Shown: positions 1 through 4,706 of the stretch, piece after piece
Layout of the letters: each line of letters opens with the position of its first letter
Numbering within the stretch: the first letter of the stretch is position 1
DNA from: Dehalococcoidia bacterium
GTDB taxonomy: Bacteria; Chloroflexota; Dehalococcoidia; Tepidiformales; Tepidiformaceae
Length of the DNA stretch: 10,803 bases
Reading direction: 5' to 3'
Assembly: GCA_023228745.1 (NCBI GenBank)
Contig: JALOAP010000066.1
Span: 1-10,803 of the forward strand
Translations under genes and position numbers: made by a program
The notes under the pieces: generated by a model
What the model was told of the DNA's origin: nothing
The model's input: only the letters and a program-made list of their open reading frames with translations
Databases searched by the model: none

Positions 1-9
1 CAATAACCT

Positions 10-52
10 CCCCCCTACTCAATAACTCCATATCAATCCCCCCTCTACTCAA
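10..52 (+). repeat. Imperfect direct repeat of a C6-TACTCAA unit
   Basis: Two copies of a run of six C followed by TACTCAA are seen, at about 10-22 and 38-52. The second copy has an inserted TC. The offset is 28 bp. With only two copies and low complexity, this could be chance drift in a C-rich stretch. Confidence 0.35.
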
Positions 53-112
53 GTATTCCCAAAATCCCAAAACCCCTTTTTACCCCCGTGTGTTACGGGC
101 AATTACTACGTT

Positions 113-145
113 CCCCCCCAGGGGCCCCGCGCCCCGGTCCCCCCC
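113..145 (-). other. G-quadruplex motif (minus strand)
   Basis: On the minus strand four G-runs of 7, 4, 4 and 7 are separated by loops of 3, 3 and 5 bases. The matching plus-strand C-runs are 113-119, 125-128, 132-135 and 139-145. This meets the usual G4 motif rule with at least four tetrads possible, and the plus strand could form an i-motif. The same bases could also pair as GC hairpins, so folding is not certain. Confidence 0.6.
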
Positions 146-239
146 GGGCCCATCACATATCGTTGGCCCAGTCTGTCTGCGTCCCTGCCGGTCGGGGCGT
201 GAGAGGATGGGCACGATCGAGCCATGTCATTACCATAGT

Positions 240-354
240 TTACAGAACGTATCTTATAAGACATTGTATAAATATACTGTGTATATACAAAGGGTTACGG
301 TGTCAATCCCCATTACGGGTATTGCTATCTATGCACAGAGAGGTGTTATCCACA
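240..354. other. AT-rich stretch with DnaA-box-like sites
   Basis: Bases 240-300 are AT-rich and contain the palindrome CTTATAAG (253-260) and an inverted repeat ATATAC/GTATAT (272-277 and 281-286). Beside them is a perfect DnaA box TTATCCACA at 346-354. Near matches are CTATGCACA at 329-337 and, on the minus strand, ATATACACA at 286-278. AT-rich DNA plus clustered DnaA boxes is the make-up of many bacterial and plasmid origins. Two of the sites lie in the 3' end of the HTH gene, and short motifs can cluster by chance. Confidence 0.3.
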
Positions 355-776
355 GGGCTATCAACATCTATTGCCTGGGCCGACCATCCATCCCGAATGC
401 TCTGGGCCAGCTCTGGCGTGATCGTGATCGCATCGCCCTGAATCACTTGTTGGATCAAAACGCTGGGTGTGTGTGATGGCAAAATACCTATTGCGCTAAG
501 CAGTGCGGTTGATCCCTTGAATCCATGCTCCCTGACTTGTGCGCTTGTATCCTCGGCTTGATAGGCTTGTATTGCGTATGTGATATTGTCGGCGGCTTTG
601 GGGATAGTTTGTTTGATTATCCTATCCCGGATGCCATCTATAATATCTTTTGCAGTTTGGGTTTGGAGTGCTCTTGATATAGTGCTTTCGTGCACGCCCA
701 TTGCTTGCGCAACCTTTCGTTGCCTTGTACCTTTGGCGACCAGTTTAGCGGCTTGGGCGATCTCCTGGAGTTCCAT
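303..776 (-). CDS. HTH DNA-binding protein, small-terminase-like
   Basis: A 157-residue protein. Residues about 1-38 form a helix-turn-helix of the resolvase/small-terminase type: a helix ending KLVAKGTRQRKVAQAMG, then VHESTISRAL as the recognition helix. A helical middle (about 45-75) follows, then a segment ending in GILPSH. The tail from about 140 is polar and probably disordered. The overall plan, N-terminal HTH then helical oligomerisation region, is that of phage terminase small subunits, which bind DNA to start packaging. A general phage regulator is equally possible because no large terminase gene follows in the window. I chose the start at 776 because GGAGG sits 8 bases before this ATG and it overlaps the upstream stop as TAATG, implying translational coupling. 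An extension upstream of this ATG lies in the zinc-ribbon gene in another frame. Confidence 0.65.
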   Translation of the reverse strand: MELQEIAQAAKLVAKGTRQRKVAQAMGVHESTISRALQTQTAKDIIDGIRDRIIKQTIPKAADNITYAIQAYQAEDTSAQVREHGFKGSTALLSAIGILPSHTPSVLIQQVIQGDAITITPELAQSIRDGWSAQAIDVDSPVDNTSLCIDSNTRNGD

Positions 777-985
777 TACAGCAGCCTCCAGCAGAATGCA
801 CAATGTCCTTGCTTGGTATCTGATATGCGTTGAGTAGTGTTACAGTGTAGGCAGGTAATCGAATCGTTGGATGTGTTCATGGTGGGAGGCAGCCGCCGAA
901 CCGCTTGGGGGTTTACCTCATTCAATGGTTTCATGGTTTGGATGCTCCCACCTATTTCTTGTATGATCGTTTGGAGCGCGATCAT
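776..985 (-). CDS. Small zinc-ribbon protein
   Basis: A 69-residue protein whose C-terminal half carries two CxxC knuckles (CLHC and CAFC, 13 residues apart), the layout of a zinc ribbon. The N-terminal half is a helical IALQTIIQEIGG segment. It ends in TAATG overlap with the HTH gene, so the two are probably made together. The start is doubtful. The ATG at 985 lacks a good ribosome binding site, and its frame stays open for 44 more codons upstream without any ATG, GTG or TTG. That extension reads like protein (for example TLLKWNKVTFYQTDGE). An internal ATG at 934 has a GGGAG about 10 bases upstream. The function is not recognised; zinc ribbons of this size usually bind nucleic acid or a protein partner. 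Confidence 0.55.
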   Translation of the reverse strand: MIALQTIIQEIGGSIQTMKPLNEVNPQAVRRLPPTMNTSNDSITCLHCNTTQRISDTKQGHCAFCWRLL

Positions 986-1121
986 TTCACCGTCGGTTTG
1001 GTAGAATGTAACCTTATTCCATTTAAGGAGCGTTCCCGTTTTGGCTGGCCCCCGTTCTGGCGTTTCATCGTGCCGTTGTTTTGTATCGTGCCGCCCTTGG
1101 TCTGGTCTTTTGCTTGATCAA
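982..1121 (-). other. Unresolved 5' end of the leftward unit: two overlapping mini-ORFs
   Basis: Two short frames chain into the zinc-ribbon gene. A TTG at 1121, with AGGAAAG about 7 bases upstream, opens 18 codons ending at 1065. The stop overlaps an ATG at 1068 (ATGA) that opens 28 very basic codons ending at 982, and that stop overlaps the ATG at 985 (ATGA). Meanwhile the zinc-ribbon frame itself is open from 1117. Either these are true coupled leader peptides, or the zinc-ribbon gene really starts near 1121 and a frameshift or sequence error separates start and body. The sequence alone does not decide. Confidence 0.3.
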
Positions 1122-1141
1122 CTTATGCTTTCCTAACCTAA

Positions 1142-1170
1142 CTTTTACCTGATTTTTACACTTTTGTCAA
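1142..1170 (-). promoter_or_regulatory. Leftward promoter, consensus -35
   Basis: On the minus strand a perfect TTGACA (1170-1165) is followed after 17 bases by TAAAAG (1147-1142), four of six matches to TATAAT. Transcription would start near 1135, just upstream of the leftward zinc-ribbon/HTH unit. The palindrome at 1158-1174 covers the -35. Confidence 0.55.
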
Positions 1171-1174
1171 GTGT
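1158..1174. promoter_or_regulatory. Palindromic operator candidate over the -35
   Basis: ACACTT and AAGTGT form perfect 6-bp arms around a 5-bp centre. The TTGACA of the leftward promoter lies inside it. A dimeric repressor bound here would block RNA polymerase. The HTH or ribbon-helix-helix proteins nearby are candidates, by inference only. Confidence 0.45.
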
Positions 1175-1313
1175 TTATTTTCTATCCACCCTTTTTTCTC
1201 ATTCTTTTGGCCCTGCGCAGCGTTTTTATTTTCGAGACGGGTCAAGGTTCGTCTTGCCTGTGAAATATCCATGCTTTTTCAGGGATTCTCACAGATTTGG
1301 CCTTATTTTCGGC

Positions 1314-1353
1314 TATATTTGGCATGGTTCCCTTATATTTGGCATGGTTCCCT
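1314..1353. repeat. Perfect 20-bp tandem direct repeat
   Basis: Two identical 20-bp units sit head to tail (1314-1333 and 1334-1353), each containing TTTGGCATGG. The core recurs at 1422-1431, and a near-inverted form CCATGCAAA lies at 1367-1375. The 20-bp spacing is close to two helical turns, as expected for cooperative protein binding in front of the rightward operon starting at 1487. Confidence 0.6.
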
Positions 1354-1366
1354 GTTTAGTTTGTAT

Positions 1367-1390
1367 CCATGCAAATTTTTATTTGCTATG
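1367..1390. promoter_or_regulatory. Hairpin/dyad upstream of the ArdC operon
   Basis: GCAAAT (1371-1376) and ATTTGC (1381-1386) flank TTTT. With one bulged base the stem extends to CAT on the left and ATG on the right. It is followed by TATGAT (1387-1392), a good -10 match, though no clear -35 is found at the right distance. It could be an operator or a leader hairpin. The rest of 1175-1486 holds no gene I can support. Confidence 0.35.
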
Positions 1391-1486
1391 ATTGCAGGGG
1401 GTTACGGTAGGTAATGGTAAGTTTGGCATGGGTTATGCTCTATATCAAGACAAAAGATAAAAATAAAAACAAAGGAGGAAAGGAAA

Positions 1487-2350
1487 ATGAACGTTTATGA
1501 AATCATCACGGAAGAGATTTTAAAAAAACTGGAAAGCGGAGAAGTGCCTTGGCTCCAACCATGGACCGGCGGCGGCTATCCAAAAAACCTTGTGAGCAAA
1601 AAGGAATATAGGGGAATAAACGTTTTCATGCTCTCCTGTTCGCGCTATGCTTCGCCTTATTGGGTCAGCTATAAGCAGGCGCAGGAGTTGGGCGGAAATG
1701 TTAAGAAAGGCGAAAAGTCAACAATTGTTGTTTTTTGGAAACAAATCAGGGTCAAGGATAATGACGGGGAAGTTGGCGAAGATGGCGAGTTATCATCAAA
1801 AACCTTGCCCTTTCTGCGATACTACCGAGTTTTTAATGTGGAGCAGTGCGAAGGGTTAGATGATAAGGTTCCTAATGCCGGACCCGCAAATCCAGATTTT
1901 CAGCCAATCGAAGCCTGTGAGAGCGTCGTTGATGGCATGCCAAACAGACCTGAGATCCAGCATCAGGAACCAAGGGCATATTATCACCCAAAGGATGATT
2001 TTGTCAATATGCCAAACAAAGAAAATTTCGACAAGGAAGAGTTTTATTATTCCGTGCTATTCCATGAGCTGGGGCATTCAACCGGGCATGAGAAAAGACT
2101 TGCCCGGAAAAAACAAGATGACTGGTCCATGTTTGGATCAGAAAAATACTCCAAAGAGGAGCTGGTTGCAGAAATGACGGCGGCTTTCCTTTGCGGCCAT
2201 TGCGGGATTGAAAGGGAAACAATCGACAATTCAGCGGCATATATCCAGAATTGGAGCAAGAGATTAAAAGAAGATAAAAAGATGATTGTTCTCGCGGCGG
2301 CACAGGCGCAAAAAGCGGCGGATTATATCAGGGGTATAAAACACGAATGA
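1487..2350 (+). CDS. ArdC-like antirestriction protein with metallopeptidase domain
   Basis: A 287-residue protein with two domains. Residues about 3-118 match the N-terminal ArdC ssDNA-binding domain: an EILKKLESGEVPWLQPW opening, then YRGINVFML, SYKQAQELGGNVKKGEKST and the FRYYRVFNVEQ-like strand. Residues about 165-285 are the metallopeptidase domain often found in polyvalent proteins, with HELGH at 193-197, a further His at 201 and EELVAE at 224-229 as the likely third ligand. ArdC of plasmid pSa binds ssDNA and protects incoming DNA from host restriction. The same role is likely here but not shown. AAAGGAGG lies 8 bases before the ATG, so the start is firm. It is the first gene of a rightward operon running to 3536. 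Confidence 0.9.
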   Translation: MNVYEIITEEILKKLESGEVPWLQPWTGGGYPKNLVSKKEYRGINVFMLSCSRYASPYWVSYKQAQELGGNVKKGEKSTIVVFWKQIRVKDNDGEVGEDGELSSKTLPFLRYYRVFNVEQCEGLDDKVPNAGPANPDFQPIEACESVVDGMPNRPEIQHQEPRAYYHPKDDFVNMPNKENFDKEEFYYSVLFHELGHSTGHEKRLARKKQDDWSMFGSEKYSKEELVAEMTAAFLCGHCGIERETIDNSAAYIQNWSKRLKEDKKMIVLAAAQAQKAADYIRGIKHE

Positions 2351-2398
2351 CTCTAACACATCCGGGCCGCGCATGGACACGCGGAGAAAGGGAAAGAC

Positions 2399-2593
2399 AT
2401 GCAATACCAGGACATTAAGAGGGGTGTGGGAAGGCCGCCAAAAGGGGAAACGATTTGTCGTGTTACGGTGCGGCTTGACGAGGATTATTATAACAAAGTG
2501 GTCCGGAAAATGAAGTTGGAGCGTCGGGCTACGATGGCGGATACGGTTAGGGTTATCTTGATTGAGTATTTCGACGCAAGAAAGGAGGGGTGA
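2399..2593 (+). CDS. Ribbon-helix-helix protein with AT-hook-like N-terminus
   Basis: A 64-residue protein. Residues about 9-16 read GVGRPPKG, an AT-hook-like basic patch with the GRP core. They are followed by a ribbon-helix-helix fold: a CRVTVRLDEDYYNKV strand and helix, then a second helix ending VILIEYFDARK. Such proteins are dimeric DNA binders, typically autorepressors or plasmid/phage copy-number regulators. AAGGG lies 6 bases before the ATG. It is the second gene of the ArdC operon, 48 bp after ArdC, and is well placed to control the operon. The repeats at 1314-1353 are candidate targets by inference. Confidence 0.8.
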   Translation: MQYQDIKRGVGRPPKGETICRVTVRLDEDYYNKVVRKMKLERRATMADTVRVILIEYFDARKEG

Positions 2594-2596
2594 AAG

Positions 2597-2785
2597 ATGG
2601 CTCGGATATACCAGAAAGCGCAAAAAGGAAAATGGGTTAATATAATCGTCAGAACAAATGCAACAATGGCGACAGAAAAACATGATGAAGTGATCGCTAA
2701 ATTTACTCACTCTGGAGATGCTTATATGTGGGCTTGTGAAATAGCAAAGCGGTTTGACGACAACCATTTGATTATTCTGCAATGA
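2597..2785 (+). CDS. Hypothetical small protein
   Basis: A 62-residue protein that I do not recognise. Its start is well supported: GGAGGGG at 2584-2590 sits 6 bases before the ATG and overlaps the end of the preceding ribbon-helix-helix gene. The chain is mixed, with a basic N-terminus (RIYQKAQKGKW), a beta-like NIIVRT segment and a helix EIAKRFDDNHLIILQ at the end. No Cys pair, membrane segment or catalytic motif is visible. Tight spacing on both sides argues for co-expression with the DNA-binding proteins. Confidence 0.65.
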   Translation: MARIYQKAQKGKWVNIIVRTNATMATEKHDEVIAKFTHSGDAYMWACEIAKRFDDNHLIILQ

Positions 2786-2798
2786 AAGTGGGTGCATA

Positions 2799-2954
2799 AT
2801 GGCTGACTTATTCATCCGCAAAATGGATAGGGAATTAAGACAGGCGCTCAAAGTCCAGGCCGCCAGGGAGGGTCGCACAATGACCGAGATCATTATTGAG
2901 CTGATTAAACTATACTTAATTCAAAAAGAAGAGGAAAGGAGAAGTGAGAGATGA
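2799..2954 (+). CDS. Short Arc/ribbon-helix-helix-like protein
   Basis: A 51-residue protein. It opens with MADLFIRKMDRELRQALK, a beta strand and helix, then AAREGRTMTEIIIELIKLY as the second helix, and ends in a charged EEERR tail. This is the Arc/MetJ-type ribbon-helix-helix layout, so a dimeric DNA binder is expected. It is the second such protein in this operon and is not closely similar to the first beyond the fold. The ribosome binding site is weak (GTGGGTG, about 6 bases upstream). Its stop overlaps the next start as ATGA (2951-2954), which supports it being real. Confidence 0.75.
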   Translation: MADLFIRKMDRELRQALKVQAAREGRTMTEIIIELIKLYLIQKEEERRSER

Positions 2955-3193
2955 TACTAAAAATATGGGATAACGGCGGAAAAACTTTTGATCGCTATAT
3001 GGTGCGGATTCGTAATGACTATTACGTCATGAGCAATAACCCATTGAGCCCACAAGGGATTAACCAGTATTGTTGGAGTTACGGGGATTTGAAAGAAGGT
3101 AGGCATTTAGGTAAACTGATTTATAATTGCGGGTCGGGAAACTACAGAGCATTACCTAATGATGTGCGGATTGCTATTGCAGATAGAACCTGA
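2951..3193 (+). CDS. Conserved-looking phage hypothetical protein
   Basis: An 80-residue protein. The sequence has an ordered look: ILKIWDNGGKTFDRYMV at the start, then YYVMSNNPLSPQGINQYC in the middle, a GRHLGKL segment and an LPNDVRIAIADRT end. I recall similar DNGGKTFDRY...NPLSPQGxxQY proteins in other phages and mobile elements but know no function for them. It is coupled by ATGA to the preceding ribbon-helix-helix gene, with AAGGAG upstream inside that gene. Confidence 0.75.
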   Translation: MILKIWDNGGKTFDRYMVRIRNDYYVMSNNPLSPQGINQYCWSYGDLKEGRHLGKLIYNCGSGNYRALPNDVRIAIADRT

Positions 3194-3208
3194 AAGGAGG
3201 GGGGAAAG

Positions 3209-3445
3209 ATGACATATAAGCTGAAGATTCATAACGAAATACCCTTGTTCTCGTATCAAATACCGACAAAGGCGACAAGATGGGGTAATGTGAACAAGTT
3301 TCGGGCACACAAAAAGGATATGGCTTTCCGTCCAAAAATGATGAAGAAACTAATCAGGACCATCAAACGCACAAAAGGGATAATCACGTCAATCCGTTCC
3401 GAGTTTTCCGGGGATAACTGGGTGAAGATTATCACAGTTGCATGA
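3209..3445 (+). CDS. Basic hypothetical protein
   Basis: A 78-residue, strongly basic protein, with many Lys and Arg between residues 20 and 60 (for example KFRAHKKDMAFRPKMMKKL). A run of six G after GGA gives a very strong ribosome binding site about 6 bases before the ATG. No named domain is visible; the charge suggests nucleic-acid contact, by inference. It sits between the DNGGKTFDRY protein and a 25-residue membrane peptide. Confidence 0.65.
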   Translation: MTYKLKIHNEIPLFSYQIPTKATRWGNVNKFRAHKKDMAFRPKMMKKLIRTIKRTKGIITSIRSEFSGDNWVKIITVA

Positions 3446-3458
3446 AAGGAGGTTCACC

Positions 3459-3536
3459 ATGACGCATGAAATGATAAAAGCGGCTGCCATATCCATGATA
3501 ACGCTCTACCTGCTCGCCTTGCTGATAGTGCTATGA
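3459..3536 (+). CDS. 25-residue single-pass membrane peptide
   Basis: A 25-codon frame preceded by a perfect AAAGGAGG 6 bases before its ATG. Residues about 8-25 are hydrophobic (AAAISMITLYLLALLIVL), enough to span a membrane, and the N-terminus is short and polar. It is the last gene before the operon terminator. Phages and bacteria make many such mini membrane proteins that modulate larger membrane complexes. No role can be assigned here. The strong ribosome binding site is the main reason to believe it. Confidence 0.6.
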   Translation: MTHEMIKAAAISMITLYLLALLIVL

Positions 3537-3558
3537 GATAGGCAACCGCAAATATGGT

Positions 3559-3792
3559 TTACGCTAAACGGGCCGGAAAGTCAAGGCCCGTTTTGCATTT
3601 TGCGAGCCGACGCAAAAAAGGGCCATTTTGCCTGGATAAAAAGTATCCACCGCTATCATCTATCGTCCCGAACGTTATCGTTGAATGTAGGGCCATTTCC
3701 GTGAGAAATTCAGGCATATTTGATTGGGGTCTTGACATTGCCTTTCCGTTGTGCCATGTAAAAAGGTTTTCATACCGCTCTCGCTTTGCCAT
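3559..3792 (-). CDS. Hypothetical protein, last gene of leftward operon
   Basis: A 77-residue frame that starts with TAATG overlap at the stop of the replication initiator, with GGAG 10 bases upstream. No domain is recognised. The N-terminus is basic (AKRERYENLF) and the C-terminus is rich in Arg and Lys. In lambda the gene after O encodes the helicase loader P, but this frame is far too short and lacks a Walker motif, so it is not an obvious P or DnaC. Its last codons run through the convergent terminator stem at 3566-3593, which is unusual and lowers confidence that the full length is meaningful. Confidence 0.45.
   Translation of the reverse strand: MAKRERYENLFTWHNGKAMSRPQSNMPEFLTEMALHSTITFGTIDDSGGYFLSRQNGPFLRRLAKCKTGLDFPARLA
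3566..3593 (+). terminator. Intrinsic terminator of the ArdC operon
   Basis: AAACGGGCC (3566-3574) pairs perfectly with GGCCCGTTT (3585-3593) around a 10-base loop. The stem is followed by T, GCA and TTTT. It lies 29 bp after the last plus-strand stop, between convergent operons. In the minus direction the stem is followed only by a short TTT, so termination there would be weaker. Confidence 0.85.
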
Positions 3793-4697
3793 TACGAATC
3801 AGCTCCTCCGCTATGTCCCTTCGCATTTTGTGGATGCGTCCGTTCATCCCCGGCATGGTCTGTCGTATCAGCTCCACCTTTACCAACCCCTCCGGTGAGG
3901 GCTTTAATACGCTCAAGGTTTTTCCGGACGGTTTCAGGGGATACCTCTGGCCGGGGTCCGTCGCCGGTGTATTCTTTTGGGATGATTCCCGCTGGTAGCC
4001 GGTCTCCTCCCATACGTCGTCCTGCTGGTCTGTCGCCATTGGCGCCTCCGGTTTTTAATTCAAAAATGCCCTGCCAGCCATTGATTATGGATTGATCCAG
4101 TATCTGCTCCGGCGTTGCGCGGGATGTACCGCAAAGCCGTTTCAAGTGCGAGAAAAAGCGGGAATATGACCTTTCCATCAACGGTTTCCGCATCTTGCGC
4201 CGCATTTCGAGATATTCTTCAAAGGTTTGCTTTGGTATCCATTCGGGGAGCACAGGCGCTTGCGCCTTTGTTTTTGTAATAGTGTCTTTTGTAACATTGT
4301 CTTTTGTGGGTATCATTTTTGATAACGCTGGATTATCATTTTTGATAACGCCGATTATCATTTTTGATAATAATGATCTATTTGGATAACGCTCCCATTT
4401 GTCAAAATCTTTATTGATTCTATATACTTTCCTGAATCCATTATCCATTTGGATAATAATTATCTTTTTTGATAATAGGGATTTAAGCGATCTAATGATA
4501 TTTGGCTTTTCCATTCCGGTCATTTCGACAAACTGAGACAGGGAAATATAATCCTCTATCTTATTAAATCCGTAGGTCTTTCGGAAAATTACATCTAAGA
4601 CCTGACGATCCTCTCCGGGTATTCGGTGGCGGCATAATGCCTCCATTATTTCATTTGCAATCGCTGTATATCCGTCCTCTTTTTGAGGGTTTGCCAT
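3792..4697 (-). CDS. Lambda O-type phage replication initiator
   Basis: A 301-residue protein. Residues 1-100 form the N-terminal winged-HTH of the phage replication protein O family: GYTAIANEIMEALCRHRIPG, then RQVLDVIFRKTYGFNK and SLSQFVEMTGMEKPNIIRSL as the recognition part. A low-complexity TKDNV/TKDTI/TKTKA linker covers 131-145. Residues about 152-214 form a second helical domain ending NGWQGIFELK, common in phage replication proteins. The tail is Gly-rich and polar. O proteins bind iterons at the phage origin and recruit the helicase loader and DnaB. Here the iterons are inside the gene at residues about 75-130, as in lambda. The start has GGGGA 5 bases upstream, overlapping the stop of the preceding phosphoesterase. 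The usual helicase loader is not seen downstream. Confidence 0.9.
   Translation of the reverse strand: MANPQKEDGYTAIANEIMEALCRHRIPGEDRQVLDVIFRKTYGFNKIEDYISLSQFVEMTGMEKPNIIRSLKSLLSKKIIIIQMDNGFRKVYRINKDFDKWERYPNRSLLSKMIIGVIKNDNPALSKMIPTKDNVTKDTITKTKAQAPVLPEWIPKQTFEEYLEMRRKMRKPLMERSYSRFFSHLKRLCGTSRATPEQILDQSIINGWQGIFELKTGGANGDRPAGRRMGGDRLPAGIIPKEYTGDGPRPEVSPETVRKNLERIKALTGGVGKGGADTTDHAGDERTHPQNAKGHSGGADS
4263..4307 (-). repeat. Three 15-bp A-rich repeats, candidate unwinding element
   Basis: On the coding strand three 15-bp units beginning ACAAAA lie head to tail and encode TKDNV, TKDTI and TKTKA. The coding strand is purine-rich and A-rich. Its position directly beside the iterons matches the AT-rich unwinding region of lambda ori. 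Confidence 0.7.
4310..4475. repeat. Six origin iterons, TTATCA-TTTT-TGATAA
   Basis: Each iteron is itself an inverted repeat. Copies start at 4310 (one mismatch), 4333 and 4355 (perfect), 4374 (degenerate, left arm weak), 4441 (TTATCC-ATTT-GGATAA, arms still perfectly complementary) and 4460 (one mismatch), each 16 bp. Spacings are 23, 22 and 19 within the first group and 19 within the second, about two helical turns. The spacings are not multiples of three, so the same DNA word is read in all three frames of the gene. Selection therefore acts on DNA and not on a peptide repeat. Confidence 0.9.
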
Positions 4698-4706
4698 ACG
4701 TTTCCC

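Larger units (their letters stand above)
1..302. other. C-rich non-coding left end
   Basis: No convincing gene lies here. Bases 1-160 are strongly pyrimidine-rich on the plus strand, with C-runs of 5-7 at 10-15, 38-43, 83-87, 113-119 and 139-145. Bases 240-300 are AT-rich. Open frames here begin in C-tracts, lack a ribosome binding site and run antisense into the gene ending at 303, so I treat them as chance. I see no GC hairpin plus T-run that would terminate the leftward gene ending at 303. Confidence 0.6.
4254..4475. other. Replication origin inside the initiator gene
   Basis: Three elements lie in the order known from lambda ori along the initiator coding strand: six iterons (4475 down to 4310), an A-rich asymmetric stretch (4307-4263), then a GC palindrome AGGCGC-TT-GCGCCT (4254-4267). 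This is inferred by structural analogy; the initiator gene supplies the cognate binding protein. Confidence 0.8.

Noticed and set aside
88..476. Two overlapping plus-strand frames over the C-rich left end
   Set aside because: They translate to Pro/Arg-rich low-complexity sequence from C-tracts, lack ribosome binding sites and run antisense into the HTH gene.
580..837. Plus-strand frame with hydrophobic translation
   Set aside because: It is the antisense shadow of the HTH gene, which has a better ribosome binding site and a recognisable fold.
1164..1391. Plus-strand frame in the divergent control region
   Set aside because: It starts at a TTG inside the operator palindrome, has no ribosome binding site and covers the tandem repeats; its Phe-rich translation follows from T-rich DNA.
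2264..2893. Long minus-strand frame under the ArdC operon
   Set aside because: It is antisense to three well-supported plus-strand genes and has no ribosome binding site or recognisable domain.
3611..3630. Second terminator, GCAAAA/TTTTGC
   Set aside because: The stem is mostly A-T and short, and lies inside the small gene after the initiator; too weak to call.
3751..4095. Plus-strand frames opposite the 3' end of the replication initiator
   Set aside because: They are Pro/Ser-rich shadows of the Gly/Arg-rich tail of the initiator.
4310..4475. CRISPR or transposon ends for the TTATCA/TGATAA repeats
   Set aside because: Units are short inverted repeats at helical-turn spacing inside an initiator gene, which fits iterons; there is no transposase or target duplication.
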